Part shown: one piece after another, positions 54,939 through 63,161 of the stretch
How positions within the stretch are numbered: the stretch's first letter is position 1
Layout of the letters: each line of letters begins with the position of its first letter
NCBI RefSeq assembly: GCF_947503045.1
Contig: NZ_CANNCF010000001.1
Span: 1,302,001 to 1,366,000 of the forward strand
Length of the DNA: 64,000 bases
Source of the DNA: an uncultured Tateyamaria sp.
Lineage (GTDB): Bacteria; Pseudomonadota; Alphaproteobacteria; Rhodobacterales; Rhodobacteraceae
Direction of reading: 5' to 3'
Translations under genes and position numbers: made by a program
The notes under the pieces: generated by a model
What the model saw: the letters and a program-made list of their open reading frames with translations, nothing else
Databases searched by the model: none
What the model was told of the DNA's origin: nothing

Positions 54939-55973
54939 CTAGGCTGCGTGCGCGTATTGACACCACAAGGACGCCTCGTGGCGTTTCAAGGCCGTGGCCG
55001 CAGTCGGGCCAAAGTCGCGCTTGGCCTGGGACAGAGACGGGAACAGCGACAACAGCTCATCCATGGGGCCGGGACTAAGGCCTTTCATGGACAGTTCGGA
55101 CAGAAAGAAGCTTTCGCTCGGGACGCCGTTGGCAAAGACGATCTGATGACGATCAAACATGAAATGAGTGTATTCGATGGCCGGGCAGGGCGCGATGGAC
55201 ACCTCCGGCAAGCCGCACAAATGCTTGGCCGCGATCAGCACGCGGCCCGAGCCAAACAGATATTCGGACAGATCATCGTCGAAATACATGCGGTGTTCCT
55301 GCGACACAGTGAGTTCTGTGTCATTGCCCAAGGCGCCGGGCGCGATCCGCACCGGGGCCAGCGCGCCATAGCCACGCACGGTGGTGCGCCCGATCCAGCG
55401 CACCGGTTGGGGGCCGTGTTCAAGCGTCATGACCGCATCACCCACACGGATGTCGCCGACGCGCCTGTGGCCTGTGGCCATGTCGATCAGGGTGTCGGGG
55501 CCAAAGCAGGGGATGAAATCATTGTAGCCGGTCGAGCCGATATTGCTGCCGCTGACTTTGACATAAGACACCCCGTCCTGAAGGGCGGTGTCGGTGGCAA
55601 AGCCCCAGACATTGCCGGTGACTCCGTTCTGGGAAAACACCGTCAGTTCGATAATCGGGCCGGTTTCGCTGCCGTCGATGTCGAGCGCGCGGATGCGGAT
55701 GATCGATTCCGCCTCGACCCCGTTGCCATTGGACACGAGGCCTGCGCCATCGGTGATGGTGTGCCCGCCCGACTGGTCGTCCTCGAACGTGTCCACGCTG
55801 CCCGAGGTGTCATCCAGCGTCACATTCTGCGCCGCACTGCCGTCAAAGGTGAACACGGTGCCATCTGGGGTGTCGGAGTTGTTGATGATCGGATTGCCGA
55901 CGATTCCAGCGGATGAGCTGGATTGAACGACGAGGCTTTCACTGTCGAAAGCGGCAAAGGTGCGGGCGACCAT
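54939..55973 (-). CDS. Hint-domain protein with the nucleophile Cys (C)
   Basis: A 344-residue protein. The N-terminal about 150 residues are a beta-rich, Asp/Ser/Gly-rich region (TFDGSAAQNVTLDDTSGSVD) of the type found in cadherin- or RTX-like surface proteins. The Hint domain starts at Cys156 (IPCFGPDTLIDMATGHRRVG), with DAVMTLEHGPQPVRWIGRTT and VSQEHRMYFD. It keeps the Cys that would start autoprocessing, unlike the other two Hint proteins in the window. No signal peptide is seen. Confidence 0.78.
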   Translation of the reverse strand: MVARTFAAFDSESLVVQSSSSAGIVGNPIINNSDTPDGTVFTFDGSAAQNVTLDDTSGSVDTFEDDQSGGHTITDGAGLVSNGNGVEAESIIRIRALDIDGSETGPIIELTVFSQNGVTGNVWGFATDTALQDGVSYVKVSGSNIGSTGYNDFIPCFGPDTLIDMATGHRRVGDIRVGDAVMTLEHGPQPVRWIGRTTVRGYGALAPVRIAPGALGNDTELTVSQEHRMYFDDDLSEYLFGSGRVLIAAKHLCGLPEVSIAPCPAIEYTHFMFDRHQIVFANGVPSESFFLSELSMKGLSPGPMDELLSLFPSLSQAKRDFGPTAATALKRHEASLWCQYAHAA

Positions 55974-56070
55974 AGCGGGTCCTCAGACAAATCTCCGAGG
56001 GTCTTCTATGGGTCGCTCATGGTCCCGAAACGGTCAGAACGGGGCGAGTTAGTGGTTTGTTAAGTATGAA

Positions 56071-56625
56071 TTAAGGCGCACAGGCCCCCACGAGGGTTTC
56101 GTATTGTGCGGTGATCCAGCCAAGCGCCTGCTCGGGGTTCTGCTCTTCGATCTGGCCGGAAAAGCGCCCGAATACGGCGGCCGAGCGGCTTTCGTCCACG
56201 ATGGTGTATTCCTGCCCGGTGATCACCGTGTCGTAGACAAAGAAAGCGATCGCCACCAGCAATACGCCGCGCGCCACGCCAAAGAGGAACCCAAGTCCCT
56301 GATCGATGCCCCCAAGGGCAGAGCGTTGCACAAGGGACGAAAACAGCGGTGTGAACAGCGACACGATAATCAGCGCCACGGCAAAGACGAGGGCGAAGGC
56401 CCCGATGATGCTGAGCTCGCAACTGTCCGCAAGGAAATCGCCGATCACCGGGATTTCGCGCACCAGCGGTTCGACCCGCGGCGCAAAGAGAAAGGCGAGG
56501 ATGGCCGCCGCGATCCAGGCCGCGATGGCCATGGCCTCACGCACAATGCCGCGCCCGTAGGCCAAGAGGGCCGACAGGATGATGACCGCGGCCACGATGC
56601 CGTCAATGATGGTGAACCCTTCCAT
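56071..56625 (-). CDS. cvpA: CvpA family membrane protein
   Basis: A 184-residue inner-membrane protein with four helices (IIDGIVAAVIILSALLAYGRG, AIAAWIAAAILAFLF, FALVFAVALIIVSLF, LFGVARGVLLVAIAFFVY). It is the CvpA/colicin V production family, usually found beside purF. Here a block of two Hint genes and a PAS gene separates it from purF. It follows radA by 58 bp. Confidence 0.88.
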   Translation of the reverse strand: MEGFTIIDGIVAAVIILSALLAYGRGIVREAMAIAAWIAAAILAFLFAPRVEPLVREIPVIGDFLADSCELSIIGAFALVFAVALIIVSLFTPLFSSLVQRSALGGIDQGLGFLFGVARGVLLVAIAFFVYDTVITGQEYTIVDESRSAAVFGRFSGQIEEQNPEQALGWITAQYETLVGACAP

Positions 56626-56683
56626 GGTTCTTTTCCTTTATTCTGCCCGTGGCGGGGCCTCCCCCGCGCAATCAAAGACGCCG

Positions 56684-58048
56684 TCAGCCCGCGCCAAATA
56701 CCTCACCCACGAACCCGGTCAGATCGCTCATCAGGTTGAGCGCCATACCTTGCGATCCATAGGCTTTGCCTCCTTTTGGGGCAATGGCAGATGCAAAACC
56801 AAGTTTTTGGGCTTCTTTCAACCTGTTTTCGGTCTGAGGGGCGGGTCGCAGCGCACCAGACAGGCTGATTTCGCCAAAAACCACCGTATCTGCGGGCAGC
56901 GCGCTGTCTTCGCGCGCTGACAAAAGGGCGGCGGCCACGGCCAGATCGGCGGCGGGTTCCGAGATTTTCATCCCCCCCGCAACGTTGAGATAGACATCAA
57001 GCCCGGCAAAAGGGATGCCGCAGCGCGCCTCAAGCACGGCGAGGATCATCGCCAACCGCCCGCCATCCCATCCGACGACGGTGCGCCTTGGTTGGGAATG
57101 CGGTGTCGGGGCGACAAGTGCCTGCAATTCGCACAAGACGGGCCGCGTGCCTTCGATCCCGGCAAAAACAACAGAGCCGGGTGAGGGCGTGCCGCGTTCG
57201 GACAGGAACAGGGCCGAGGGGTTGGTGACCTCGGCGAGGCCTGCGCCGGTCATTTCGAACACGCCGATTTCCTCGGCGGGGCCAAAGCGGTTCTTGACTG
57301 CGCGCAAGATTCGGAACTGGTGGCCGCGTTCCCCTTCGAAATAGAGCACGGTGTCGACCATGTGTTCGACCACGCGCGGGCCTGCGATCTGCCCTTCCTT
57401 GGTGACGTGGCCGACAAGGACGACGCTGACGCCTTTGCGCTTGGCGAAGGTGGTGAGTTCATGGGCCGCTGCGCGCACCTGAGATACGGAGCCGGGCGCG
57501 CTGTCCACCGTGTCGAGCCACATGGTCTGGATCGAGTCGATAATGGCAAGGCCGGGGGCTTCGGTTTCGAGAGTGGTCAGGATATTGCGCAGGTTGGTGT
57601 CGGCGGCCAGTTGCACGGGCGCGTCCCCAAGGCCGAGGCGCTGGGCGCGCATGCGCACCTGTGCGCTCGCCTCTTCGCCGCTGACATAGATGGTTTTGAG
57701 GCCTTGGCGGGCGAATTGCGCGGCGGCCTGTAGGAGGAGCGTGGATTTGCCGATGCCGGGGTCGCCGCCCACCAGAATGGCGGAAGCCGGGACAAGGCCC
57801 CCGCCAAGCACGCGGTCAAGCTCGGCCATGCCTGCCGGGGTGCGCGGCGGCGGCGCCTCTTCGGTGCGCAGATCGGACAGGGTGATGCCTGCGCCACGCT
57901 TTGAGCCCAGAGATTTGCTGCCCGGCCCGACCGACAGGCCGGTGTCTTCGGAAATCGTGTTCCACTCGCCACAGCCATCGCAGCGCCCGGACCACTTGGT
58001 AAAGGAAGACCCGCAGGCGGAGCAGGAAAAGGAGGGTGACTTGGCCAT
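56684..58048 (-). CDS. radA: DNA repair protein RadA
   Basis: RecA-like ATPase for branch migration and repair. The 454-residue protein begins with a zinc finger (FSCSACGSSFTKWSGRCDGC), Walker A GGDPGIGKSTLL, the RadA-specific KNRFGP motif, and a Lon-like C-terminal domain (LDVYLNVAGGMKISEPAADL). It belongs to the block with cvpA. Length is typical. Confidence 0.95.
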   Translation of the reverse strand: MAKSPSFSCSACGSSFTKWSGRCDGCGEWNTISEDTGLSVGPGSKSLGSKRGAGITLSDLRTEEAPPPRTPAGMAELDRVLGGGLVPASAILVGGDPGIGKSTLLLQAAAQFARQGLKTIYVSGEEASAQVRMRAQRLGLGDAPVQLAADTNLRNILTTLETEAPGLAIIDSIQTMWLDTVDSAPGSVSQVRAAAHELTTFAKRKGVSVVLVGHVTKEGQIAGPRVVEHMVDTVLYFEGERGHQFRILRAVKNRFGPAEEIGVFEMTGAGLAEVTNPSALFLSERGTPSPGSVVFAGIEGTRPVLCELQALVAPTPHSQPRRTVVGWDGGRLAMILAVLEARCGIPFAGLDVYLNVAGGMKISEPAADLAVAAALLSAREDSALPADTVVFGEISLSGALRPAPQTENRLKEAQKLGFASAIAPKGGKAYGSQGMALNLMSDLTGFVGEVFGAG

Positions 58049-58087
58049 GAGCCAAGAAGTGCCAGCGCACTGGTGTGGGGTAAAGCC

Positions 58088-58858
58088 CTATTCGGCGCGT
58101 TTGGGCAGCTGTGTGACCTTGGCGGTGCCTTGAATCGCGGCCACGGGGGCGTGCGGCTTGTTCAGTTCGGGCAGCATGGTTTCCAGCTCGTCCAGCAGCC
58201 GTTCGACCTGTGCGCGGGCCACGTTTTCATCCAGCTCGATCCGGGTGATCCATGTGGAGAATTCGGACTGGATTGCCTTGGCATGGGCGAGGCGGTCATT
58301 GAACCGGTCGATCTCGTATTCCCGTTCCTTGAGAAAAGAGCGGGCGCGGCTGATGCGCTCATCCGAATAGGCCTCGGCCAGATCGCGGCTGATAAAGGAC
58401 ATCTTGGCCGCCAGGTCGAGGATTTCAGGCTCGAGCCGCCCCAGATCAGGGTGGTCGCGCATGTAACCGATCCGGTCGCGCATGTCGTCAAAGGCGTCCT
58501 CGGTGCGAAACACGCCGTCGCGGTCGGCGGCATGGGCGGCGTGATAGGCGCGGGTGATGTCATTCACGCCCAATTCGAACCGGCGGTGGGAATCCTCCAG
58601 CCGCATCATCCGCCAGTTGGCAGGCAGGAAAAAGCATAAGGAAAGGGCAAAAAGGGTGAGGCCAACCTGCGCATAGATCCCCGCAGCAGGGATCGCCGCC
58701 CCGTTCCATTCGAGCGGCAGCGTGACCCAGGGCACGGCCCCGAAGGTCGCCAACATTGTCAGAGTGACAAGGCAAAAGGCAAGTGCTGCGAAAAGTACCA
58801 GCGACAGCCGTTGCATCAGAGCGATGCAAACACGCATCATGGACTTGAAATCGTTCAC
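58088..58858 (-). CDS. Membrane protein with a coiled-coil tail
   Basis: A 256-residue protein. Two N-terminal transmembrane helices (about 16-40 and 62-80) are followed by about 170 cytoplasmic residues predicted as long helices (RDRIGYMRDHPDLGRLEPEI, RARSFLKEREYEIDRFNDRL). No family is recognised. Genes of this type next to radA are sometimes labelled DNA repair protein by neighbourhood, with no direct support. It may be an unknown envelope or replication-linked factor. Confidence 0.65.
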   Translation of the reverse strand: MNDFKSMMRVCIALMQRLSLVLFAALAFCLVTLTMLATFGAVPWVTLPLEWNGAAIPAAGIYAQVGLTLFALSLCFFLPANWRMMRLEDSHRRFELGVNDITRAYHAAHAADRDGVFRTEDAFDDMRDRIGYMRDHPDLGRLEPEILDLAAKMSFISRDLAEAYSDERISRARSFLKEREYEIDRFNDRLAHAKAIQSEFSTWITRIELDENVARAQVERLLDELETMLPELNKPHAPVAAIQGTAKVTQLPKRAE

Positions 58859-58964
58859 AGGCCTTCCCCCCAGAAGACATTTACATGAACCTAAAAGTAC
58901 AGCCGCAACCTGTTGATCGGCAATGTAAAATGTCCGCGGAATGCGGGGTGGTGATCAATTTTAG

Positions 58965-59441
58965 TTAATTCGGTTCGATTTTTGTTTCCGTTTCGTCATC
59001 AATGCGGGTCTTTTTGGCCAATTGTTCCGTGCGCCAACTGACCCAGATCGAGGCGAGGATGCAGGCGGTGAACAGGTAGAGCCCCCATGCGGTTTCGAGT
59101 CGCCCCACGCCAACGCCCTTGGCCAGCGTGATGTAGAGCGCGATCAGAAAGATGTCGGCCATGGCCAGTTTGCCAAGCACGCCAAGGATGGGTGTGTAGC
59201 GTGAGTCGAGCCGGTTCCAGTGGATCAGCGCCAGCGCGATGGTCTTGAGAAAGGGGGCGATGAGCGCAAAGAGTGCGACGATAAGCGCAAGGAAGATGTC
59301 GGAGTCCCAGAGCGAGTGCAGCCCGGTCATCACCGAGATTTCGCTGAGCCCAAAGAGGGGCAGAAGCCCGGCGCGCATGAGTGGCGCGACCCAGGACAGC
59401 GGGAAGAGGAGAAGCAGGCTCAGGTTGATCCAGCGGTGCAT
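58965..59441 (-). CDS. Short paraquat-inducible protein A (PqiA) family membrane protein
   Basis: A 158-residue protein with four helices and the PqiA pattern: LLLLFPLSWVAPLMRAGLLP, HSLWDSDIFLALIVALFAL, FLKTIALALIHWNRLDSRYT and LGKLAMADIFLIALYITLAK. Classical PqiA has two such modules and N-terminal zinc-ribbon segments (about 400 residues). This has a single module without zinc ribbon. It is adjacent to mlaF and mlaE, so probably linked to lipid transport. Confidence 0.78.
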   Translation of the reverse strand: MHRWINLSLLLLFPLSWVAPLMRAGLLPLFGLSEISVMTGLHSLWDSDIFLALIVALFALIAPFLKTIALALIHWNRLDSRYTPILGVLGKLAMADIFLIALYITLAKGVGVGRLETAWGLYLFTACILASIWVSWRTEQLAKKTRIDDETETKIEPN

Positions 59442-59474
59442 GTGTCAGGCCCTTGTTCTGGCCGCCGGGTGGCT

Positions 59475-59512
59475 CTGTTTGCCTGACGGCAAAGGCGCCC
59501 ACCCGCCGACCC
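59475..59512 (+). repeat. Dispersed 37-38-bp repeat, copy 2
   Basis: Matches the copy at 38624-38660 closely (CTGTTTGCC then GACGGCAAAGGCGCCCACCC). Located in the gap between pqiA and mlaF. The hairpin TTTGCC-N-GGCAAA is conserved, with an extra base in the loop. Confidence 0.6.
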
Positions 59513-59513
59513 G

Positions 59514-60260
59514 TTAGCGCACCGCCTCGATTGGACCGGTGGCGCGTCCGTGGATGAATTGATCGACATATGGATCGTTCGCATTGTCCATTTTGCTGAC
59601 GGGGCCTGTCCAGCGGATTACGCCGCCATGCAGCATGGACACATGATCGGCAATGGTGCGCACGGAGGACATGTCATGGGTGATCGTCATGGTGGTGGCG
59701 CCCATTTCCGTCACGATCTCGCGGATCAGGTCGTTGATGACGCCCGCCATGATCGGGTCCAGCCCGGTGGTGGGTTCGTCAAAGAAGATGATTTCCGGAT
59801 TGGCGGCGATGGCGCGCGCAAGGCCCACGCGCTTTTGCATACCACCCGACAGTTCGGCAGGCAGGCGGTCGGCCACGTCCGGATTGAGCCCCACCCGGCG
59901 CAGTTTCTCGATGGCGATGTCGCGGGCCTCGGCCTTGGGGCGCGCGAGGCTGCCGCGCAGCAGGCGGAAGGCGACGTTCTGCCAGACGGGCAGGGAATCA
60001 AAAAGTGCTGCCCCTTGAAACAGCATGCCGAAGCGGGCCAGAAATGCGTCACGATCGGCCTTGGTCACGTCTGCGCCGTCCACGGTGATTGTGCCGCTGT
60101 CCGGCGTGACAAGGCCGAGCACCGATTTGATCGCCACCGACTTGCCCGTACCTGAGCCGCCGATGATCACCATCGACGTCCCCTTGGCCACGTGCAGGTT
60201 GACCCCGCGCAGCACGTGGTTGTCGCCGAAGGATTTGTGGACGTTGTCGAGCGTGATCAT
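59514..60260 (-). CDS. mlaF: MlaF-like ABC transporter ATP-binding protein
   Basis: ATPase of a phospholipid-transport (Mla) type ABC system. The 248 residues have GGSGTGKSVAIKSVLGL (Walker A), LSGGMQKRVGLARAI (signature), IIFFDEPTTGLDPIMAGVIN (Walker B), and MTITHDMSSVRTIADHV. The dispersed repeat lies between it and mlaE. No MlaD-type MCE protein is beside it. Confidence 0.9.
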   Translation of the reverse strand: MITLDNVHKSFGDNHVLRGVNLHVAKGTSMVIIGGSGTGKSVAIKSVLGLVTPDSGTITVDGADVTKADRDAFLARFGMLFQGAALFDSLPVWQNVAFRLLRGSLARPKAEARDIAIEKLRRVGLNPDVADRLPAELSGGMQKRVGLARAIAANPEIIFFDEPTTGLDPIMAGVINDLIREIVTEMGATTMTITHDMSSVRTIADHVSMLHGGVIRWTGPVSKMDNANDPYVDQFIHGRATGPIEAVR

Positions 60261-60289
60261 CTGGGCGTGCCTTTTGCCGGGCGCGGGTG

Positions 60290-60321
60290 CCTCCGGCGGG
60301 CATATTTGGGGAACAATGAAA
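60290..60321. repeat. Dispersed 33-bp repeat, copy 2 (mlaE-mlaF gap)
   Basis: CCTCCGGCGGGCATATTTG then GGGAACAATGAAAG, nearly identical to 47638-47670. It occupies half of the 67-bp gap between mlaE and mlaF and could act as a weak terminator or mRNA-stability element. Confidence 0.65.
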
Positions 60322-60327
60322 GGGGTG

Positions 60328-61101
60328 TCATAGTGAAAAGAACACCCCCGTGAGCACGAAATTGGCTGCGAGGATCAGGACGGCGGCGGCCTCGACCGAC
60401 CCTTTGGTGGCGCGCCCCACGCCCTGGGCGCCGCGGCCCGAGTTCATGCCGAAATAGCAGCCCATGAGTGCCGCGATACACCCGAACACGGCCCCTTTGG
60501 CGAGGCTTGAGGTGATGTCGCGCAGTTCGAGGAAATCGACGGTGTTTTGGATATAGGCCGCGGCGTTGAAACCCAGTGTACCGGTGGCGACTGCGTAGCC
60601 GCCGAAGATGCCGATCACGTCGCCCACTGCGACCAGTAGCGGGACAACAAGCGTGGCGGCCAGCACACGCGGGGCGGTGAGGTATTTCATCGGGTGGGTG
60701 GAGAGCGTGACCAACGCGTCGATCTGTTCGGTCACCTTCATCGTCGCGATCTCGGCCGCGATGGAGGAGGTGACGCGCGCCGCAATCATCAGGCCGACAA
60801 GGACAGGGCCAAGTTCGCGCACCATGCCGATGGCGACGATCTGGGGCACGACGGCCTCGGCGTTGAAGCGTGCGCCACCTGCGTAGATTTGCAGCGCCAG
60901 TGCACCGCCCGTGAAGATCGCGGTGAGCCCGACCACGGGCAGCGACAGCCAGCCGATATTGAGCAGGGCGAGGGCGAATTCCCGAGGATAGAAGGGGGGG
61001 CGCAGCATATGTGACAGGGTGCGCCCGCCAAACATGCTCACCCGACCGATGGCCGCAAGCAGGCCCAGGGCGAGCCTCCCGATGGCTGCAAGAAATGTCA
61101 T
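60328..61101 (-). CDS. mlaE: MlaE-like ABC transporter permease
   Basis: Permease of the MlaE type, 257 residues with about five to six helices. Family pieces are [60 protein letters not shown] and the ending [18 protein letters not shown]. The start overlaps the alr stop by 4 bp. Together with MlaF it probably moves lipids between membranes. Confidence 0.92.
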   Translation of the reverse strand: MTFLAAIGRLALGLLAAIGRVSMFGGRTLSHMLRPPFYPREFALALLNIGWLSLPVVGLTAIFTGGALALQIYAGGARFNAEAVVPQIVAIGMVRELGPVLVGLMIAARVTSSIAAEIATMKVTEQIDALVTLSTHPMKYLTAPRVLAATLVVPLLVAVGDVIGIFGGYAVATGTLGFNAAAYIQNTVDFLELRDITSSLAKGAVFGCIAALMGCYFGMNSGRGAQGVGRATKGSVEAAAVLILAANFVLTGVFFSL

Positions 61102-62132
61102 GCCAGCAAGGTCCGCCCGTAGCGCTGACCCAGTTGCGTGAGGATTTCATAGCCGATTGTGCCTGCGGCGTCGGCCACGGTGTCCACCGACTGGTGGCGG
61201 CCCATCAATTGAAGGCTGGTCGGGTCCTGCGCCAACGCGCTCACATCCGCAGTGATCAGGTCCATCGACACACGCCCCACCACGGGGCAGCGCGTATCGC
61301 CGGCATAAAGGGCCGCCTTGCCGCCCATGGCGCGGATCAGCCCGTCGGCATAGCCCCCCGAGACGGTGGCGATCCGGCTGTCTTTCTGCGCTGTCCAGCC
61401 GTTGGCATAGCCCACGGTTTCGCCTTGTGGCACCTCGCGCACCTGGATCACCGGCAGATCGAGGGTGACCACCGGTTCGGCATCGACAAATGGCAGTCCG
61501 CCATAGAGGCCCACGCCGGGGCGCGTCATGTCAAAGTGGTATTTGGTGCCCAGCAAAGTCCCTCCAGTCGCGGCCAGCGAGCGGGGGATGTCGATGCCGT
61601 CCGTCATGGCGCGGAAGGCCTCGAGTTGCTGGGTGTTCATCGCATGATCAGGCTCATCCGCGCAGGCCAGGTGCGACATGATCAGGGCCGGGCGCTGGGC
61701 AATGGCGATGTCGCGCACCGCGGACCATTCAGCAGGCTCCATCCCCAGCCGGTTCATGCCGGTGTCAAGCTGGATGCCAAAGGGCGCGCCGGGCAGCGCC
61801 TCGACATGGCGCAGCATCTGGTCGACCGAGTTGAGCAGGGGGGTGAGGCTCGCGGCGCGAATGTCATCCGTGTCGCCCTCCATATGCCCGGAAAACACAT
61901 AGATCCGAAGGCCGTGGCCGATGGCATCGCGCAGGATCATGCCTTCGCCTGCGGTGGCCACGAAAAAGTTGCGCACGCCTGCATCCCGCAAGGCTTGTCC
62001 GACAGGGGCGGCGCCCAAGCCATAGGCGTCAGCCTTGACCACGGCGCCGGTTTCACCCTCGCTCATTGCATCAAGGGCGCGCCAGTTGCGCACGACAGCG
62101 CCGAGGTCGATGGTCAGGGTTGCAGATGTCAT
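61098..62132 (-). CDS. alr: Alanine racemase
   Basis: PLP enzyme making D-alanine for peptidoglycan. The 344-residue protein has [20 protein letters not shown] (PLP Lys), [20 protein letters not shown], the catalytic Tyr region [20 protein letters not shown], and [14 protein letters not shown]. It overlaps mlaE by 4 bp. It lies in the block with dnaB, as in many alphaproteobacteria. Confidence 0.94.
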   Translation of the reverse strand: MTSATLTIDLGAVVRNWRALDAMSEGETGAVVKADAYGLGAAPVGQALRDAGVRNFFVATAGEGMILRDAIGHGLRIYVFSGHMEGDTDDIRAASLTPLLNSVDQMLRHVEALPGAPFGIQLDTGMNRLGMEPAEWSAVRDIAIAQRPALIMSHLACADEPDHAMNTQQLEAFRAMTDGIDIPRSLAATGGTLLGTKYHFDMTRPGVGLYGGLPFVDAEPVVTLDLPVIQVREVPQGETVGYANGWTAQKDSRIATVSGGYADGLIRAMGGKAALYAGDTRCPVVGRVSMDLITADVSALAQDPTSLQLMGRHQSVDTVADAAGTIGYEILTQLGQRYGRTLLA

Positions 62133-62200
62133 GGCCGTGTTGTTGGCGTCGCGCGGAGCAGCGTCAAGGGGGAATTGATCCGTGTGGGGGGCGGCGCGGT

Positions 62201-63001
62201 TCAGGGAATGGCAAAGAGGTCGCGGTTCCTGTCCCAGATTTTCTCGCCAATCAGGCAGTCATAGGCGCCGGTGCTTTGCGCGTGCCAGACCCGTTCGCGG
62301 GGGTGCGGTACGCTCGCGATTTCCAGCACGAGCTTGCGCCGCACGGCCTTTTCGAACTCGGCCCAATCGGTGACGGGCAGAACAAAGGCGCCGGTGCCGC
62401 CGATCACACAGGCAGTGTAATAGGCGTCCAGATCCTCAATGTTAAAGCGCGAGGTGAAGGAATCGTCCTGCGTCATCAGCGGCAACCCGTTGATCGTCAT
62501 GCCTTGCGCCAGCACGCGGTCGCGGGCGCGAGTGACGGGATCACCCATGTTGTTGGGCCCGTCACCCGATATGTCGATCACCCGGCGCAACCCGTCAAAG
62601 CGGTTGGCCTCAATCGAGGCGGCGGCATAGTCCAGCGCGCCGGAAATCGAGGTGCGGCTGAGGGCGTCGTCAAAATTGGCTGTGATTTGCCCAGCGATCT
62701 GGGTCGCCTGTTCGGGGCTTTCCAGCAGGGTCCAGGGCACGATGACGCGCTGATTGTAGGCCCCGGCCCATTCCACGTAAGTGATCGCAATGCGCCCGAG
62801 CAACCCACCCGCGATCGCGGCCTGCACTTCGTCACTGGTCAGGGCGGCGGCATAGCCCCGGCGTTGAATCTCAAGCTCGAACGGCTGCATGGAGCGACTG
62901 ACATCGACCGCCAGAAACAGCTCGACATCGACCTCGACACGCTCTTGTGCACGCAGGGGCAGGGCGCAGATCAGGATCAACAGGAAAGACAGGCGGAGCA
63001 T
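62201..63001 (-). CDS. DUF1194 (von Willebrand factor A-like) secreted protein
   Basis: A 266-residue protein with a signal peptide ([20 protein letters not shown]). It has the DUF1194/VWA pattern [20 protein letters not shown] with a MIDAS-type DxSxS (DVSRS), [20 protein letters not shown] and [20 protein letters not shown]. It is probably periplasmic and metal-binding. It lies 67 bp from alr and 160 bp from dnaB. Function unknown. Confidence 0.85.
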   Translation of the reverse strand: MLRLSFLLILICALPLRAQERVEVDVELFLAVDVSRSMQPFELEIQRRGYAAALTSDEVQAAIAGGLLGRIAITYVEWAGAYNQRVIVPWTLLESPEQATQIAGQITANFDDALSRTSISGALDYAAASIEANRFDGLRRVIDISGDGPNNMGDPVTRARDRVLAQGMTINGLPLMTQDDSFTSRFNIEDLDAYYTACVIGGTGAFVLPVTDWAEFEKAVRRKLVLEIASVPHPRERVWHAQSTGAYDCLIGEKIWDRNRDLFAIP

Positions 63002-63087
63002 GCAGCCAGTGGGCCAGAGCCAGCGGCACCTGTCCAGTCACAGTTGGGTCAGACCACTCGGGTGCGCCCGAAGTGCGCCCAGTCCCT

Positions 63088-63117
63088 CTTCTCTGATTTC
63101 AAAAAATCCCGGGGGAG
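63088..63117 (-). repeat. Dispersed terminator-like repeat, copy 2 (after dnaB)
   Basis: On the minus strand it reads a C/G block, then GGGATTTTTTGAAATCAGAGAAG, matching 26452-26485 on the plus strand in 20 of about 23 bases. In this copy the T-run directly follows the GC hairpins at 63117-63142. Confidence 0.55.
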
Positions 63118-63142
63118 GCCAAAGGCCGGGGGCAGAGCCCCC
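63101..63142 (-). terminator. Terminator behind dnaB
   Basis: On the minus strand: GGGGGC-TCT-GCCCCC (63142-63128), GGCC-TTT-GGCC, then CCCCCGGG and ATTTTTT (63107-63101). It starts 20 bp behind the dnaB stop. The T-run belongs to the dispersed repeat. Confidence 0.7.
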
Positions 63143-63161
63143 AAAAGACCGCGATGTGACG

